From positions 32,089,534 through 32,153,533 of the forward strand of contig OZ024905.1 of NCBI GenBank assembly GCA_964017125.1: a stretch of 64,000 bases of DNA, read 5' to 3'. The stretch is from Flabesymbios commensalis (taxonomy: Eukaryota > Annelida > Polychaeta > Terebellida > Flabelligeridae). Under the pieces are notes generated by a model. That model had not been told where the DNA came from, did not search any database, and saw nothing but the letters and a program-made list of their open reading frames with translations. Positions 1 to 14,434 of the stretch are shown one piece after another. The first letter of the stretch is position 1; each line of letters opens with the position of its first letter. Made by a program: the position numbers and the translations under genes.

Positions 1-419
1 AATGATGATGTTACGGCGTTGGGCCGTCCGTAAACAATTCATTTTCGGAGCATATCTCTAAAAGTACTTGTCCGATTGTCCTCAAATTTTACACACAACA
101 CCCCTAGGGGGTCTAGTTGTGCCTTCTGGGGTATTTGAACTTTGACCTACTTTTGGTTCAGAACTATGACCTATTTAGACGTTTTGACACACACTTTGTT
201 TCCGGAGCAGATCTCGAAAAGTACTGGGCGATTGCACATGCATGTTCTCTAAGGTCCCTAGTTGTGCCTTTTCAGGTTTTTGGACCTTGACCTTGAAGTT
301 GACCCAGCACTTTGACCTAATTTATAACATCGGTAAATCAGACTAAAAGATTTTGCAGAATATTATGAAAACCGCTCAAGATAGCTACACCATTACTATA
401 AAACAAATTGTGAGGTTTC

Positions 420-2050
420 AGAAGAGGATGCATCTTGAAAAATTTCATATCGATAAAATTAAAAATGGCCGCCTATCGGCCATTATTCATTATTGAAAAA
501 TTTTGAGTTGATAAAATTTAAAATGGCCGCCTATCGCCATTATTCACCTCGACAGGCCTGATATTGTGGAATATCATGAAAACCGCTCTACACCATTACT
601 ATAAAACAAATTGTAAGGTTTCAGGAGAGGAAGCATTTTGAAAAAATTCAACTCGACCAAGTTCAAAATGGCCGCCAATCGGCCATTATTCACTTTCACA
701 GGGCCGTTATTTGGTAAACCGTGCTAGATGGCTAGACCATTACTATAAAACAAAATGTGTGATTTCAGATGAGGATGCATCTTGAAAAAAATTGACTCAA
801 TAAAATTCAAAATGGCCGCTTATCGGCCATTATTTACTTTCACATGGCCGATATTTGATCTACCGTGCTAGATGGCTAGACCATTACTATAAAAAGAAAT
901 GTGAGATTTCAGCTGAGGATGTATCTTGAAAAAATTTAACTTGATCAAATTCGAAATGGCCGCCGTTTCAGCCATTATTCATTTTCACATGGCTGATATT
1001 TGGTAAACCGTGCTAGATGGCTAGACCATTACCTGATTACTATAAAACAAAGTGTGAGTTTTCGGGGGAGGATGCACCTTGAAAAATTTTAACTTACGAA
1101 TTCAAAATGGCTGACAATCAGCATTATTTACCTCGATAGGCCTGATATCAGGTAAACCGTGCTAGATAGCTAGACCATTACTATAAAACAAAATGTGACG
1201 TTTCGGGAGAGGATGCCTTTTAAAAACTTTCGACTCAATCGAATTCAAAATGGCCGCATATCGGTCACTATTTACTTTCACATTGCTGATATTTGGTAAA
1301 CCGTGTTAGATAGCTGGACCATTACTATAAAACAAAATGTGAGACTACAGGAGAGGATGCATCTTGAAAAAAATTGACTCAATCAAATTCAAAATTGCCG
1401 CCTATTGGCCATTATTCACTTTCACATAGCCGTTATTTGGTATTAACCGTACTAGATGGCTAGACCATTACTATAAAACAAAATGTGAGATTTCAGGAGA
1501 GGATGCATCTTGAAAATTTTTTACTTGATCAAATTCAAAATGGCCTCTTATCGGCAATTATTCACTTTCACATGAGCGATATTTGGTAAACCGTGCTAGA
1601 TGGCTAGACCATTACTATAGAATGAAATGTGAGATTTCAGCTGAGGATGCATCTTGGAAAATTTCACCTTGATCAAATTCAAAATGGCCGCCTTTAGGCC
1701 ATTATTCACTTTCACATGGCTGATATTTGGTAAACCATGCTAGATAGCTAGACGATTACTATAGAATGAAATGTGAGATTTCAGCTGAGGATGCATCTTG
1801 AAAAATTCTGACTCGGATCAAATTCAAAATGGCCCCCTATCGGCCATTATTTACTTTCACATGCCCAATATTTTGCATACTGTGTTAGATGTTAGTCCAT
1901 TACTATAAAACAAAATTTGAGGTTTCGGGGGAGGATGCACCCTAATTTTTTAACTAGTTTATATCGGATTCAAAATGACCGTAAATCAGCTATTAGTTAC
2001 CCGATTGGCCTGATATCTGGTAAACCGTGCCAGATAGGTAGACCATTACT
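420..2050 (+). repeat. Tandem array, about 143-bp unit, type A core
   Basis: About 11 to 12 diverged units, each with AAAATGGCCGCC, CGGCCATTATTCAC, ATTTGGTAAACCGTGCTAG, GACCATTACTATAAAAC and GGATGCATCTTGAAAA in the same order. Boxes recur near 468, 521 (short unit), 665, 810, 950, 1106, 1248, 1390, 1538, 1682, 1826 and 1969. Confidence 0.9.
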
Positions 2051-2168
2051 GGGATACTGATTAGGATCATTCTTTTCAATGGAGGTTTGCAATCTCTGAC
2101 AGACTGTCTAGTTCTTATCTTACTCTTAGACTGGGCTTCTTAGACCTAGTTGTCTTGCGTCTTGATTT

Positions 2169-2360
2169 TTGACCTAGACTAGGACTACATTAATAACCCT
2201 ATACAAAATTGCTTAAATCAAATTCTAATTCGGAGCGGGAGCTCCTGGACTTATGTAGTCTTGTTGACCTAGACTAGGACTACATTAATAACCCTATACA
2301 AAATTGCTTAAATCAAATTCTAATTCGGAGCGGGAGCTCCTGAACTTATGTAGTCTTGTT
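2169..2360 (+). repeat. Duplicated 3' terminus of type A element
   Basis: Two near-identical 95-bp copies (2169-2263 and 2264-2360), each running from TTGACCTAGACTAGGAC to the terminal hairpin and CTTG. The second copy starts exactly where the first element end would be. Confidence 0.9.
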
Positions 2361-2890
2361 TATGTGATATTACCCATAAGTATGGAGATGACCTGATTAG
2401 ATTTTCAGTTTTCAACCGATAATCAAAATGGTCGCCAACTGGCGATTAATTTTTTTTTAAAACTTTTTTTAGATTTCCCTCGAAACCTGGTATATATAGG
2501 TTTTCAGGGTCTGCGAGTCGATTGCATTGTCCGTTTTCGTGTGCAACTGAAAACGAGGCTATGGCGGCCATCTTGATTTATTAATTTAATAATATCTTGT
2601 TAACGCGATAACTTGAAAAATTATTATTGGATCTCTCCAATAATAATTGAAGTTACCCATGAGTATGGAGATGACCTGATTAGAATTTCAGCTTTCCACC
2701 GATGATCAAAATGGCCGCCACCTGGCGACTATTTTTTTTTTCAACTTTTTTTTCAGAATTCCCTCCAAACCTGGTAGTTTTTGGGGTCTACGAGTCTTTT
2801 AGTATTGTCCGTTTTCATGTGAGACTGAAAACGCTGCGGCAGCCATTTTGGTTTTATCAATTTTAATAAATAGTTCTTAGGCCACACAAA
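2361..2890 (+). repeat. Two-unit tandem repeat, about 285 bp
   Basis: Units begin at GTATGGAGATGACCTGATTAG near 2380 and 2661, each followed by a TCAAAATGG(T/C)CGCC box, a long T run and ACTGAAAACG. It has the same style as the cores of the hairpin-headed elements, but no head or tail is seen. Confidence 0.75.
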
Positions 2891-3984
2891 TTTATTTAAT
2901 TGTTTTACCGAATCGCCGCCGAAAATTTCCGAAAATGGCCAAAAAAAATCATATTTCGAAAATTTTATTTTAATTTTTTCCGCCGTCGTGGATTTATTCA
3001 TTTCAAAGTTTAAAATAAATGAAAACTGTTTCTTTCTTACTGTGCCAATGCAATAAACAGTCATTACTTTCGTTGTAAGCAAAACTGACACGCTGCGGTC
3101 AGTCTGACACAACTCAACGTGCAGCCAGGTGCCGACATCAGGTGTGAAAAATAGCTGACAAATTAAGGCTGACACTGTGCACGCTATGGTTCTGTTAATG
3201 TGTCACACACATTACACTTCAACTCAACCCGAAACACCTGGATTGATCGATAATACATTGCCAAATAAGAATTTAAAAAAAAATATTATGGATGACATGA
3301 TTCTCATTGATATATTCGGGGCAGTGTTGTACTAATGCTGGGCCACCGTCGTCAATGGTGACCTACATTGGACCGGCATCGGTTTGGCGTCTAGTGGTGT
3401 CGTGTGCAAATCGCGTCTTACATCCAGATCTGACACACAGCGTCTTGTTGTGCAGTTATCCAGCTGGCTGAGGCGGCTATTCATTCACGTCTTATCTCTC
3501 AGTTTGTCCAGGGAAGTAGTCAAATAGAAAAACATGTTTTTTTCTTGACTTTAATAAGACTCATTTTCTGTCAAACGAACCTGATGACAACAAACGAATC
3601 TGTATGCAAAATCGGCCGCCGTTTTAGCAAACGAAATGAAATGGTTTGTTGATATTAAGGACAGGAGAGTAAATTTTTTTGTTTTTTTCAAGCCAGTTTA
3701 TATGGGAGCCTACGAGAAAAACGAGGGGGGGGGGTGGCGTTTATTAGGGGGAGGGGTGCGTTTAGTAGGGATAATACAGTATGTCAGCGTTCGTAATTGG
3801 CCCAAACCTGGGAAACTCGTATTGTGGACCGATCTAAAAATATTAAACACCTCTTTATCTGATTTTTTTTTTTTTTTTGCCGCCACCCGACAGCCCCAAT
3901 GCTGAAAAAAATCGGTAGAACAATTAAATAAATTTGTGTGGCTTTATTTTCAATTAATTGCCTTTAAACCTGGCATACATAGAG
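2891..3984. other. Intron or intergenic, nothing recognised
   Basis: AT-rich with homopolymer runs (G9 at about 3725, T15 at about 3865). Short open frames on both strands have no family resemblance, splice support or codon structure. A CCCAATGCTGGGCCA-like word near 3335 recurs near 35945. Confidence 0.5.
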
Positions 3985-4420
3985 TCACTGCATCAGCCGA
4001 GGGGTATTTGAGTGCTTGCATGGTATTTTTAGGATTTTAGCTGATATTTCGGCTTTGCTCATTTTGGTTATTATCAAAATTTGGTAATATGGTTATACAG
4101 CCCAAATTTTATCTTTTGGGTATGCTCAGTGGCCCTGAGAAAATGGTCAGAAGAATTTTTCTTCTTTTTTCATTTTTTCAACAAAATTCAAGATGGTCGA
4201 CGAATCAAATGCTACTCTGAAGAGCTTGAACTGCGTCACCGATTTGTTCCAAGGAAGCAACTCACCCTGGCCATATGTTGATTAGATTTTGGTGTAATTC
4301 TGACATCACATTCTCACTTGGTTGGCATAAAAATTTGGTGTAGATGCTGTATTTTTCTATAATTAATGTACTTTGTGGAGCGGGCGTAGACGCAAGCTTT
4401 GCCCCTCAGGCAAATCTAGT
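3985..4420 (+). mobile_element. Type E tail fragment (5'-truncated)
   Basis: Matches the last unit and end of the elements at 19160-19662 and 29390-30106: GATTTTAGCTGATATTTC, TTCAAGATGG(T/C)CGACGAATC, CTGAAGAGCTTGAACTG, then GGAGCGGGCGTAGACGCAAGC, hairpin TTTGCCCCTCAGGCAAA and TCTAGT. Head and earlier core are absent. Confidence 0.75.
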
Positions 4421-4739
4421 TATGAGATTTTTCTACCAAAATTGAATAATTTGGGCTAAATACGATACTAAGTTTGCGAAAGTCTACTGTTTTCTATATA
4501 TATTGAGGTCACATTTATAATTTTTAGTCTTCTTGCCAAAATTGCCTCTGCATCTAATGTTTGCTTATAGGTACTTCTCCAAACTGTTTGATAATGTTTG
4601 ATTTTGAAATAAATCAAAATGTTTTGATAAAAGTATTACCATGTTTGACCTTATAAACGCACATCTCCAAATGAACACTATGTGACCCTCCCTTTATTTC
4701 TGATAAACAATATTCAATTTTTGTTTTTCCTGATTACAG

Positions 4740-4808
4740 AAATGGCGCCACTTGAAGTGAGCATCCCAGATATTGTATCCAGTGAGCAAACAGAAGAGGA
4801 AGAAGATG
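4740..4808 (+). CDS. KMT2A: KMT2A-like exon 1 of window: short acidic segment
   Basis: A 69-bp exon encoding MAPLEVSIPDIVSSEQ followed by an acidic run (TEEEED). The acceptor is a pyrimidine-rich tract ending GATTACAG, and the donor is GATG|GTGAAT. It opens with two bases completing a codon from an upstream exon outside the recognised set, and it ends on the first base of a codon. That base plus CA from the next exon gives GCA (Ala), so the frame runs on into ARAEILRQLSEEMQ. No domain is recognisable. This part of MLL proteins is poorly conserved and mostly disordered, so the call rests on splice sites, phase agreement and position 5.3 kb upstream of the conserved pre-CXXC exon. Further 5' exons must exist to the left; I see none in 1-4700. 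Confidence 0.72.
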
Positions 4809-7800
4809 GTGAATTTTGCTTTTATTTTTCCTTGACCCATCTTCATTATTTCATGAGTATCATAAATTCCTAGATGCAGCATTTCGATTTCAGAATTTTT
4901 AGTATTTCATTGGTAAAAGCTCTTACAAAAGCACCCTCTCTAGACTTGTTACACATGTACTCTTTCAAACATGGTGTCATGTGTGATACTCTTTTCTAAT
5001 ATGGTGACCTGCTTTCCAATGAGCCGTCATCAAATGCATATGACGAACAGTAATTAGGTTTTCGCATATTTAGTTATTCTAAGAGTGTTTTATTTTTCTT
5101 CCAAGGATTCTATGAATAGCTGCTGTACCACCTTGCAAACACATGCACGAATTGAGATCGATTTAGTGTGTACTTAATGTGAAATAGATGTCTGCTCATG
5201 AAATATCGGCATGAAGATGGTCACTTGTTTATTTTATTTCAACATGGATAAACCTTTGGCTTCAAAAATAATCCTGAAAGTACATTATTATCCAATAATT
5301 TCATCCATTATTTCACCTTCACAATTATTGGCATCCAAATGTACGATATTTAACAAAGTAGTTTGAAAAAGTGCAGGCATTAAAATTTGAAAAAATCTTT
5401 ATTGGACAACAGGGCTGGTAATCTTCATATTTTATCTGACCTGTGTTTTTTTTTACTGGTCCGCATAATTTCTATATATATATATATAGCTTTATTGTGT
5501 GTGTGGCATGGGCTTAACACGGCCACATGTAAGACACATGCACGCCCTGCAGGTCAGTGCCAGCAGTAGCCTCAACGTGACTGAAACTAAATCTTTTAGC
5601 CACGGATTGCACCGATACAAAAACGTGTATGACTTTCTGTGGATGCTTATATCTAACACTTTGCCACAATCAAGCAGGTTGTTGATAAATTTGTTACAAC
5701 CACCAACATTTTACCTATTTCTACTCATGCTCAGCTTGTTTTTCGGCTCGCCATCAAAATAGTGTGAGCATTTGTGGGACCTTGGGCTGGTGATCGCCGT
5801 CAGTCACAGCCATGTTGGAAACATTGATTTCCCCGGAAAAAAACTAATATAGCAATCCACTGCCCACATCTTGACGGTATGTTTCTATCCATGTCGCATG
5901 GCTAATTTTAAAAAAATGATTAATATCATTGTATCTCAAATGTGTTTCAAATGTGATTGGATGGGGACAAATTATGCCCCAGCTAATAGTGATTATGATA
6001 TAAAAAACTGAAGATAAAATGATCCAATCATAGTTTACCGGACAGTCGGGCATGTAGCAGGTTTGGTTTTTCTGACCTCAGCAGTTTTTATCCTCCGTCT
6101 GTAGGGGAAGGGGGTTTTTAGTCGCGCCAGGATTCTGTCCGGCGTCACGTTTTCTTGTGAGCGCAAAAACTCAAAAACTACTTGTCAAATCTTTTTGAAA
6201 TTTAAACATGACATTCGTAGCAACATGGGGATGTGCAAGTGATTTTTTAGAGATGCTACCAAAATTCAAAATGGCCGCCAGAGGGCAACTCTAAAATTTT
6301 TGTGGGTGCAATAACTCTAAAACTTAAAGTCAGAAATTATTCAGAAATCACATTCCCCATGATGTACAGGTGACTTTTTCAAGGTTTTACAGAAATTCAA
6401 AATGGCCGCCACAGATCAACTTTAATTTTTTGGGGGGTCGTCAAATTTGTTTAGTCAATTTTTTTTAATTTTAACATCACATTTCTAGCAACATAGGGAT
6501 GTGCAAGTGATTTTTTTAAAAAAGGCACTAAATTTTAAAATGGCCGCCAGAGGTCAACCCCAAATTTCTTTGTGGGCGCATTTTTAAAAATGCACTAAAT
6601 TTTAAAATGGCCGCCAGAGGTCAACCCCAAAATTCTTTGTGGGCGCAAAAACTACAAAACTTAAGGAAAGAAATTATTCAAATTTTACTATCACATTTCC
6701 CACGATATGGAGATGTGCAAGTGATTTTTTTAAGGTTTTACTGAAATTCAAAATGGCCGCCATGGATAAACTTCATATTTTCTTGGGGGTGCAAAAACTG
6801 AAAAATTGAAATCAGTAATAATTCACATTGTACAATCACATTACCCACCATCTGGAAATGTGCATGTGATTTTACTGAAATTTAAAATGGCCACCACAAA
6901 TCAACTTTTTAAATATTTGTGATCGCAAAAAGTCTAACCTAATTTATGGCGGGGGATGATATAGGACTTCAGTCCTCTTGTTACCAGGCATGGACGAACG
7001 GTCGGATGCTTATTTTAATGCCTGAAAGTGTCCTACTTTCTGATAATTTCATTTTCTGCTTTCTAAGAAAAATAAGAACAAGTTAGGCCACATTTTTTTA
7101 TTTTCCTGTTTTTTTTTGTCCAGATTGGACTGTCCGAGGATGAAATAAAAATGAAAATAAAGTTAGGAGATGTGTTCTTTTTTCTTTAAAAAAATTGGGT
7201 CGGAGGACATATAATAAATGAATAGCAAATAAGGTTACGCCGCGATTTTCTTCAACAATGACAGTAGACCAATTAGAATTCCCCACTCATAAGGGATTAT
7301 CATTAGGCTTAGCCAATCAGAGGATGTCATGCATACAGTAGGCAGGGAAAGAAAGGCCATAAATAGTCAGTTTTAGAGTGCATGTGTTTCTCGTCATTAC
7401 CACCCGGGCGGGCCCCGTGTTCAATACAGATTAAAAAAAGAGGGAGTGATGTGGCCCAAACAGTGTTGAAAAAAGGGGCTAAAAATTATATTGAACCAAT
7501 ATTAAAATACCATAAATGTATGGCATGGCCAAGATTGAATAACATCTGCTATCTGCATGGGCATCACGAAAAACAGCAATTTATAGTCACATTGTAAAAA
7601 GCTGAATGGTTCTACCCAATAAATATTCATTTTCTTGCTAATTTTGTACAGGTCAGTACAGGTCTGTAATAAACTGTCAGTGAAGGCCTATTATCTCCGT
7701 AGGCCTGCCTGCCTTCAAAACACACGCCTGCCTGAAGTAGCCTTCCAAGCAATAGCACGCCTTCAGCCTGATACTCCACTGGATGACTTCTGACTATCAT

Positions 7801-10800
7801 GACATAACAGAGCATGGTCCAAACGAGCAGCAGCACCAATCTTTAATTGATTGATCATTCACGTACAATTTATACATTGCATGTGATTGGCTCCCAGAAT
7901 CATCGAAAAGTAAGCTGATTCCTGATTGGCCCACGTCGGTCACATGGGACAGCCATGTGAACACAACGACAAACGCTGGAATATTCATAGGTCTAATACT
8001 GGACTATTGATGGTCGGAAGGCCCATGTGTCTGCCTCCAAGGCTGTTTATCACAAACAAAAACTTCCAAAAATACTATGTTTACCGCTGGTGGCCACAGT
8101 GGCTCAATGGGATTTCTCACAGTGCGACAGTAGGCAAATTGTGCGCTAACGGCACGGCACAATCCCGCGTCCTGTATTCAACACCTCAAATTCATTTTAT
8201 TTGTTTTCGTTTTGAAATTGGGTTATCAATTTTTTAGGCCTCATCCAAAATTTTGGCGGATGCCTATTGTCGTCACCAGGCGCGTCCGTCTGTCCGCCAC
8301 TTTTAGCACTATAACTTGTTCCGCATAACTGCAATGCACATTAAACTTCACATACAGGTTAATCATGACTAAAGCTTGACTAATTTAACATTTGACCTTT
8401 CTGTGACCCCTATGACCTTGACTTTTTTCTGATCAACAATTTTCCGATGAGTTCTAAATTGGGCAAGATTCGGACAGAAACTAGGTTATGGCGGCCAAAA
8501 TGTAAGATTATCGGCCATTATTTTTTTAATATGCGTAATATCTGAAAAACCGGACCAGATAGCTAGACCATTACTATAGAACAAAATGTGCAGTTCCAGG
8601 TAGGGATATGCCATGAAAAATCTCAACATGAAAAAATTCAAAAAGGACCACCTGCGGCCACTTCAGATCGTCAAATTTTCTCGTTAACGAGATTCACTCA
8701 ACATTTTTTAATTAATACCAGATATCCATTTTACTATTAGCTCGGATGAGTTTGAAATTGGGCAAGATTTGGACAGAAACTAGGTCATGGCGGCCAAAAT
8801 GGCCGATCATCGGCCATTATTTTTTTAATATGCGTAATATCTGGAAAACCAGACCAATAAAAAAAACTGTGGCCTTAGAAAGCAGGACACTTTCTCAATA
8901 TACTTTGTTGGATATTTCAGATTTTTGAGGATACTATTTGAGCAGGTGAAACAACTATTTCATGTACAGTATAACTTGTCTTGACCGGTCACCAGTTTAA
9001 ACCGCCACCTCCACTCAACTGTCAGCATTTGGAGTTCCAAATGCATTTTCTGTATTATTGACCTCTAATGACCGGACACATCCACAACCTGACCACGGCC
9101 ATTGATTTTTTAGCAACCAGTCAATTTTTGACCTTCAATTACTGGCCACTATATATCGGCGGCCAGTTTATGTCGGTAAATATAATAAAATTGTCAGCAT
9201 GAATGACAGACATTGCGGCGAAAAAATGAAAAGTGCTTGCGTGATTTGTGCATATGTTGTTGTAATATAGGAAACGGCCAGTGATTTTCCAGGACCAAGT
9301 CTGCTGTTTCAATGTTTGGCCAGCGTCAAAACATTTGACCTCCAATTACCGATCAATAGGCATATATATGTGTGTGATATATTATATCATCAGCGGCAGC
9401 GTGAATATACTGCCAGCGTTAATTTTATACAGGTTGTTAAACGGTCACGGCAAATAATAATAAACTTCTGAACATCATAGAACCAGCGCTGTTCCAACGT
9501 TGGCTCGAGGTCCTCCAGTCCCCATGACAGCGTGATGGGTGGCTCAGTCAGAAGCAAATACCAACACTGCGCCGTGTTAGCACTCTATTTCCAACAGATA
9601 TTATGCATCTTCAGTGGTTTGGAGTAGTTAATCGAGTGACAACGAGAAGTACGACCGGAAGTAGACTACATTACAGTAAACAGGATGCATTGAATCAATG
9701 TTGGCTTGCCCTCTACCACTTGTAAAGATTCAATATCATGTGGAGCCTCCGTGACCGAGAGGGAGCGTGCTCGGCCTCAGACAGCCGAAGCTCGAATTTT
9801 GATTCCTTTGTCTGAAAGGCAGTGTCATCTCATTCATCTCGCCATCCTCAAGAGGTTCTCCTGGTCCAGTTTAGCCTATATGTACACAAACGTCTATTTC
9901 GCTCTCACACGCGATATACAACTGAGCGCGTTATAGTCTGGCAATTACTTGACCTATGTATTCATCTATACAACTAAAAATTGGATATCAATTATGACGT
10001 GTTAGATTACATCTGAGGATATATATGGCATTCATGATCAGTCATTGCAGGCATTGTTTAATTTTGTATTTTTTGTAATAAATCAGGTTTGGCAAAGACT
10101 TTGACATGAGGTTTTTGAACATTGGTAAATACATTTTATGACCTTGTATATTGTTTTAGCACGTGCTGAAATCTTGAGACAACTTTCTGAAGAGATGCAG
10201 GCAAGAACGTCTAAAAAATCAGTTGAACCATCTAATCAGTCAATAGCTGATAAAGCAGAGGTAAATGAAGTGAGTTCAGAAAATGAACTTGTATTGGATA
10301 TGCCTGAATCATCTGAAGACGAAGAAAAAGTGGCTGAAACTTCTGAACCAATTTGGGATGAACAGAACGAGTCAGCATTACCTGAACTGGTGCAACCAAC
10401 TGAAAGCTCCCCTGACACATCTACTCTTACTGTAAGCCCGTGCTCATCAGGGGATCTTTCTGGACTTCAACATTCTCCTCGTCCCCGCACTTCACCACAA
10501 GATGGAGTGTCTGTGCCTTCACTCAGGCATGGGCCTCGCATCAAGCATGTATGTCGTCGTGCATCTGTTGCACTGGGAAAAACAGCTGTGTTTTCTGAAG
10601 CACCTCTGTTGCGACTTAGTGCCTTACCTTCAGATGAAAAAGAAATTCTTCTTCAGAAAAAGAGTAATAAAAGGGGTAAGAATATTTAAATTTAATGGTT
10701 ATATCATTAGCTAACCATATGAAAAGTTTCCTCCATGCTGCATTTTTACAATGTTTAGGCTAACTATGACACACAATCAAGTTGTGTCATTGTCACTGAA

Positions 10801-13800
10801 AAAATGAATCAAAGTTGTTCCACTTTCATTATAAATTCAAGTTATCAGCCTCAGTTTGTCTTACGTAGTAAATGTAGGTTATCAAATACACTGAATATGA
10901 ACATGTTCTTAGACATGCCTTTTCATGTGGCTGGTGACATATTATATATCTGGCTTACTCGTCGATGACATATTCATATGTATACTTACTCTACACTGTA
11001 TTTGCTTATTAATTATCATCACTTTAATAATATAATTTGTCTATATTTGGATTCTAATTATAAAGAATGTGATAATATTCAACTTCATATTTTTTAGACT
11101 CTTCATCAGATTCTGATGACATGAGTATCGATGAAATTATAAAGCAAGCCAGACATGAGAAAGAAGATGTAGTGACAGTGAAACGCACCCCAAATAAGGC
11201 TTTTCCAGCCCTTACACCAAAAGCTCGCAGTAAACAGCAATCCATCAAGCTCAATGAAATAACAAATAAGGACTTATATGCCAAAGGTTATCGTAAATTG
11301 GGAAGAACAATGAGATGCAAGAAATGTGAAGCTTGTTTGAGAGAAAATTGTGGTAAATGTAACAGCTGCAGGTAAGGATAAGAACAGCTTAATGGGCCTT
11401 CTTCAAAGTTCTTGAAGTTGTTTGTAATTGTATATTTTATTTGCATTTTTTTCTGAAGTCTATTATCTTCACATGTTTGTCAGGCTTCCCCTGCCATGGG
11501 GAGGCTTTTTGTTTTTGTACGATTCTGTCCACCGCCGCTTGTGGCCGCATCCTTGTCACCCTCTTATCTACAAACCCGCTTCTTGGAGCTTGTGGGCACT
11601 ATGACTAATGAACCGATGGTTGGATTGCATTCAAATTTGGTAGGGTTTTTCTCAAGGTATTTCTGATGATCTGATTAACTGTTGGGATGAATCCATTGAA
11701 AATAAAATAGGTGCCACAGCCATTTAGAAAAAAAATTGACAGGGTGAGAGTGGGGGTAATTTTAGGCCCCCCTTTTAATTTAAAAAGGTGGGCTATTGCA
11801 ATTGAAGTTAGTCAGTGTCGGCGTCGACATTAAAATTTACTTGTGGATGCGATAACTTGAAAAGTTTTTCATGTATCCTTTTCAAATTTGCTATGCATGT
11901 TACTAATGACCAGTTCTCGGACAAGTTCAATAATGGCCAAAAAAAAAAAAAAATGGCCGATTTATTGCGATTTTTCACATTTTACGTCAATAATTTGACC
12001 TTGTGGGCGCGATAACTTGAAAAGTTTTTCACATATCCTTTTCAAATGCGACTTATATAGCTGGCCTAATATCATCTACGATGCTTTGCCTGTTAAGGTT
12101 TATATATTGCGTGAACTATTTGAACCATATTGCAACGTATCCACCATGATACAACCTGGATCCACTAATAATTAAGGCTCTCCCCTACCAGGGAGAGGCT
12201 TTTAGTTTTTGTATGGTTTCGTCCGCCTGCGTGTGCGGGCGGCGGCGCCGCGCATGGACACCGCCTCTGATCCATGTCACCCTGATATCTACAAAACCGC
12301 TTTTTCAATTCATTTGGTGTTCAACATACTGGATACAAGTATTAATACCTAGGCTGCATCAATTTTTCAGAAAGTTCGGGAAAATATTCGGGTCATTGCG
12401 GCCATCTTTAACCTTTTTTCGTCAAATTAGGACCTTGTCACCCTGATATCTACCAAACCGCTTTTTCGATTCTTTTTGTGTTCAACATACTGGATGCAAA
12501 TATTAATTCCTAGGCTGCATCAATTTTTCAGTTTCGGGTCACGGCGGCCATCTTTAATCTTTTTTCGTCAACTTTGGAACTTGTCACCCTGATAACTTCA
12601 AAGCCACTTATCCAATATACTCAAAATTCAACATACTGCATAGTAGTATTAATTTCTAGTCTGCATCAATGTTTCAGAAAGTTCGGAAGAATATCCGGGT
12701 CATGACGGCCATCTTTGATCTTTTTTCGTCAAATTAGAACCTTGTCACCCTGATAACTTTAAAGCTGCTTATCCGATATACTCAATAATAAAAATACTGC
12801 ATAGTAGTATTAATTCCTAGCCTGCATCAATTTTTCAGAAACTTCGGAAGAATATCCGGGTCATGGTGGCCATCTTTAATCTTTTTTCGTCAAATTAGGA
12901 CCTTGTCACCCTGATATCTCCAAAACTGCATTTTCGATTCACTTTGTGTTAAACATACTGGATGCAAGTAATAATTCCTAGGCTGTATCAATTTTTCAGA
13001 TAGTTTGGGAAAATATTCGGGTCATGTCGGCCATCTTTAATCTTTTTTCGTCAAATTATGACTTTGTCACCCTGATATCTACAAAACCGCTTTTTCGATT
13101 CACTTTGTGTTCAACATACTGGATGCATTCTGATAACCCTGATAACTTCAAAGCTGCTTATCCGATATACTCAATAGTAAATAATTCCTAGCCTGCATCA
13201 ATTTTTCAGAAAGTTCGGGAAAATGTTTGGGTCATGGCGGCTATCTTCAATCTTTTTTCTTCAATTTAGGACTTTGTCACCTTGATAACTTCAAAGCCAC
13301 TTATCCGATATACTCAATATTCAACATACTGCATAGTAGTAGTATTTCCTAGACTGCATTAATTTTTCAAAAAGTTTGGAAAAATACCCGGGTCATGGCG
13401 GCCATCTTTAGTCTTTTTTCGTCAAATTAGAACCTTATCACCCTAGCCTAAACCTGCTAGCCTCTGCCTCATAATATTACTTGATAATTACATGTACAAA
13501 TTGATTATCTGCAAAAATTATAATTAATGTATAACTCTCATTTGAAAAGTGGGAGGGGGAGCCTTATTGTGTGTTTACATGGTAAACACTTACATCTAGT
13601 TTAGACAAGTATATCTCTAATGACGATATGGAGATGTGTAAAAATATATTATCATGCATTACTAGCTTTAAATGCTATAGAATCTATAAGTAAATAACGA
13701 AAAGGTGCATGCACACACAAGTTATTGCAGTGTATTTGGTGATTTTGGATTTCTATTTGATAGCTGCTGTGGTTTGTCTGAAAAGTAAATCTAAAAAAAA

Positions 13801-14399
13801 AATTGAATTTATATATACAAAATTGAGACAGGAGGACGAGATTTTTCAAGTGTAGCTTTTCCCTTCAGTCAATCACTGTGTTGCCACTGAGTGACGTTTG
13901 TCATGATCAACAGGAAAACATCACAGGTTGATGAAAATCCTAAATCTTTCATGGTTTATTTATCTTTTTACAAAAAAAATGAGGGAATTTTCACGGACTT
14001 TCCCTGTTTTCGAGGACCCGTGGGAGCCATGTATCAAATGTAGGGAAATGCTATAGAATGCATCTCAGAGCAGTTAGTATTCACAAAATGTCTGAGGGCC
14101 TAGGCGGCCCCCTGACCTCACCGCTTTTTAGCGGATCGGCTGGCTCCTCGAACCGATAGGCTGACATTTCAGGCTGGTTAGAGCCCTGTGAGCCTGTTTG
14201 TTTTATAGCAGAGCTCTTTGTTTGAGCCTGTTTTGATCCTATTTTGAAAGCTTTGAGTCTGTGCATAAAAATATAACTTGCCTGTCTGTCAATTTACAGA
14301 TGGACCAATATTTCTCACATACTTAATTAAGTCTCCACCCACTATGTTGTGGAGACTTATTGTTTTAGTACTGTCTATTTTTGTTATTATTATTATTTT

Positions 14400-14434
<35 letters not shown>

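Larger units (their letters stand above)
1..2360 (+). mobile_element. Hairpin-headed element type A, 5' end outside window
   Basis: This is the same sequence as 45052-45540 and 51226-53020, so the head (present at 44850 and 51020) lies left of base 1. The front holds a single-copy leader (ATGATGATGTTACGGCG). The core is a tandem array from about 420 to 2050 with a period near 143 bp. The 3' end carries GGAGCGGGAGCTCC, the inverse of the head arm AGCTCCCGCC, then a small hairpin (GACTTATGTAGTC) and TTGTT. Architecture suggests a Helitron2/Helentron-derived non-autonomous element. No coding capacity is seen. Confidence 0.75.

Noticed and set aside
420-2050. Repeated AAAATGGCCGCC boxes as translation starts
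   Set aside because: They look like strong Kozak starts, but the frames they open are short and differ from unit to unit, so no peptide family results.
2753-3175. 140-codon minus-strand open frame
   Set aside because: Half of it lies in a two-unit repeat, it has no recognisable motif, and the start is not supported. Low-complexity composition explains it.
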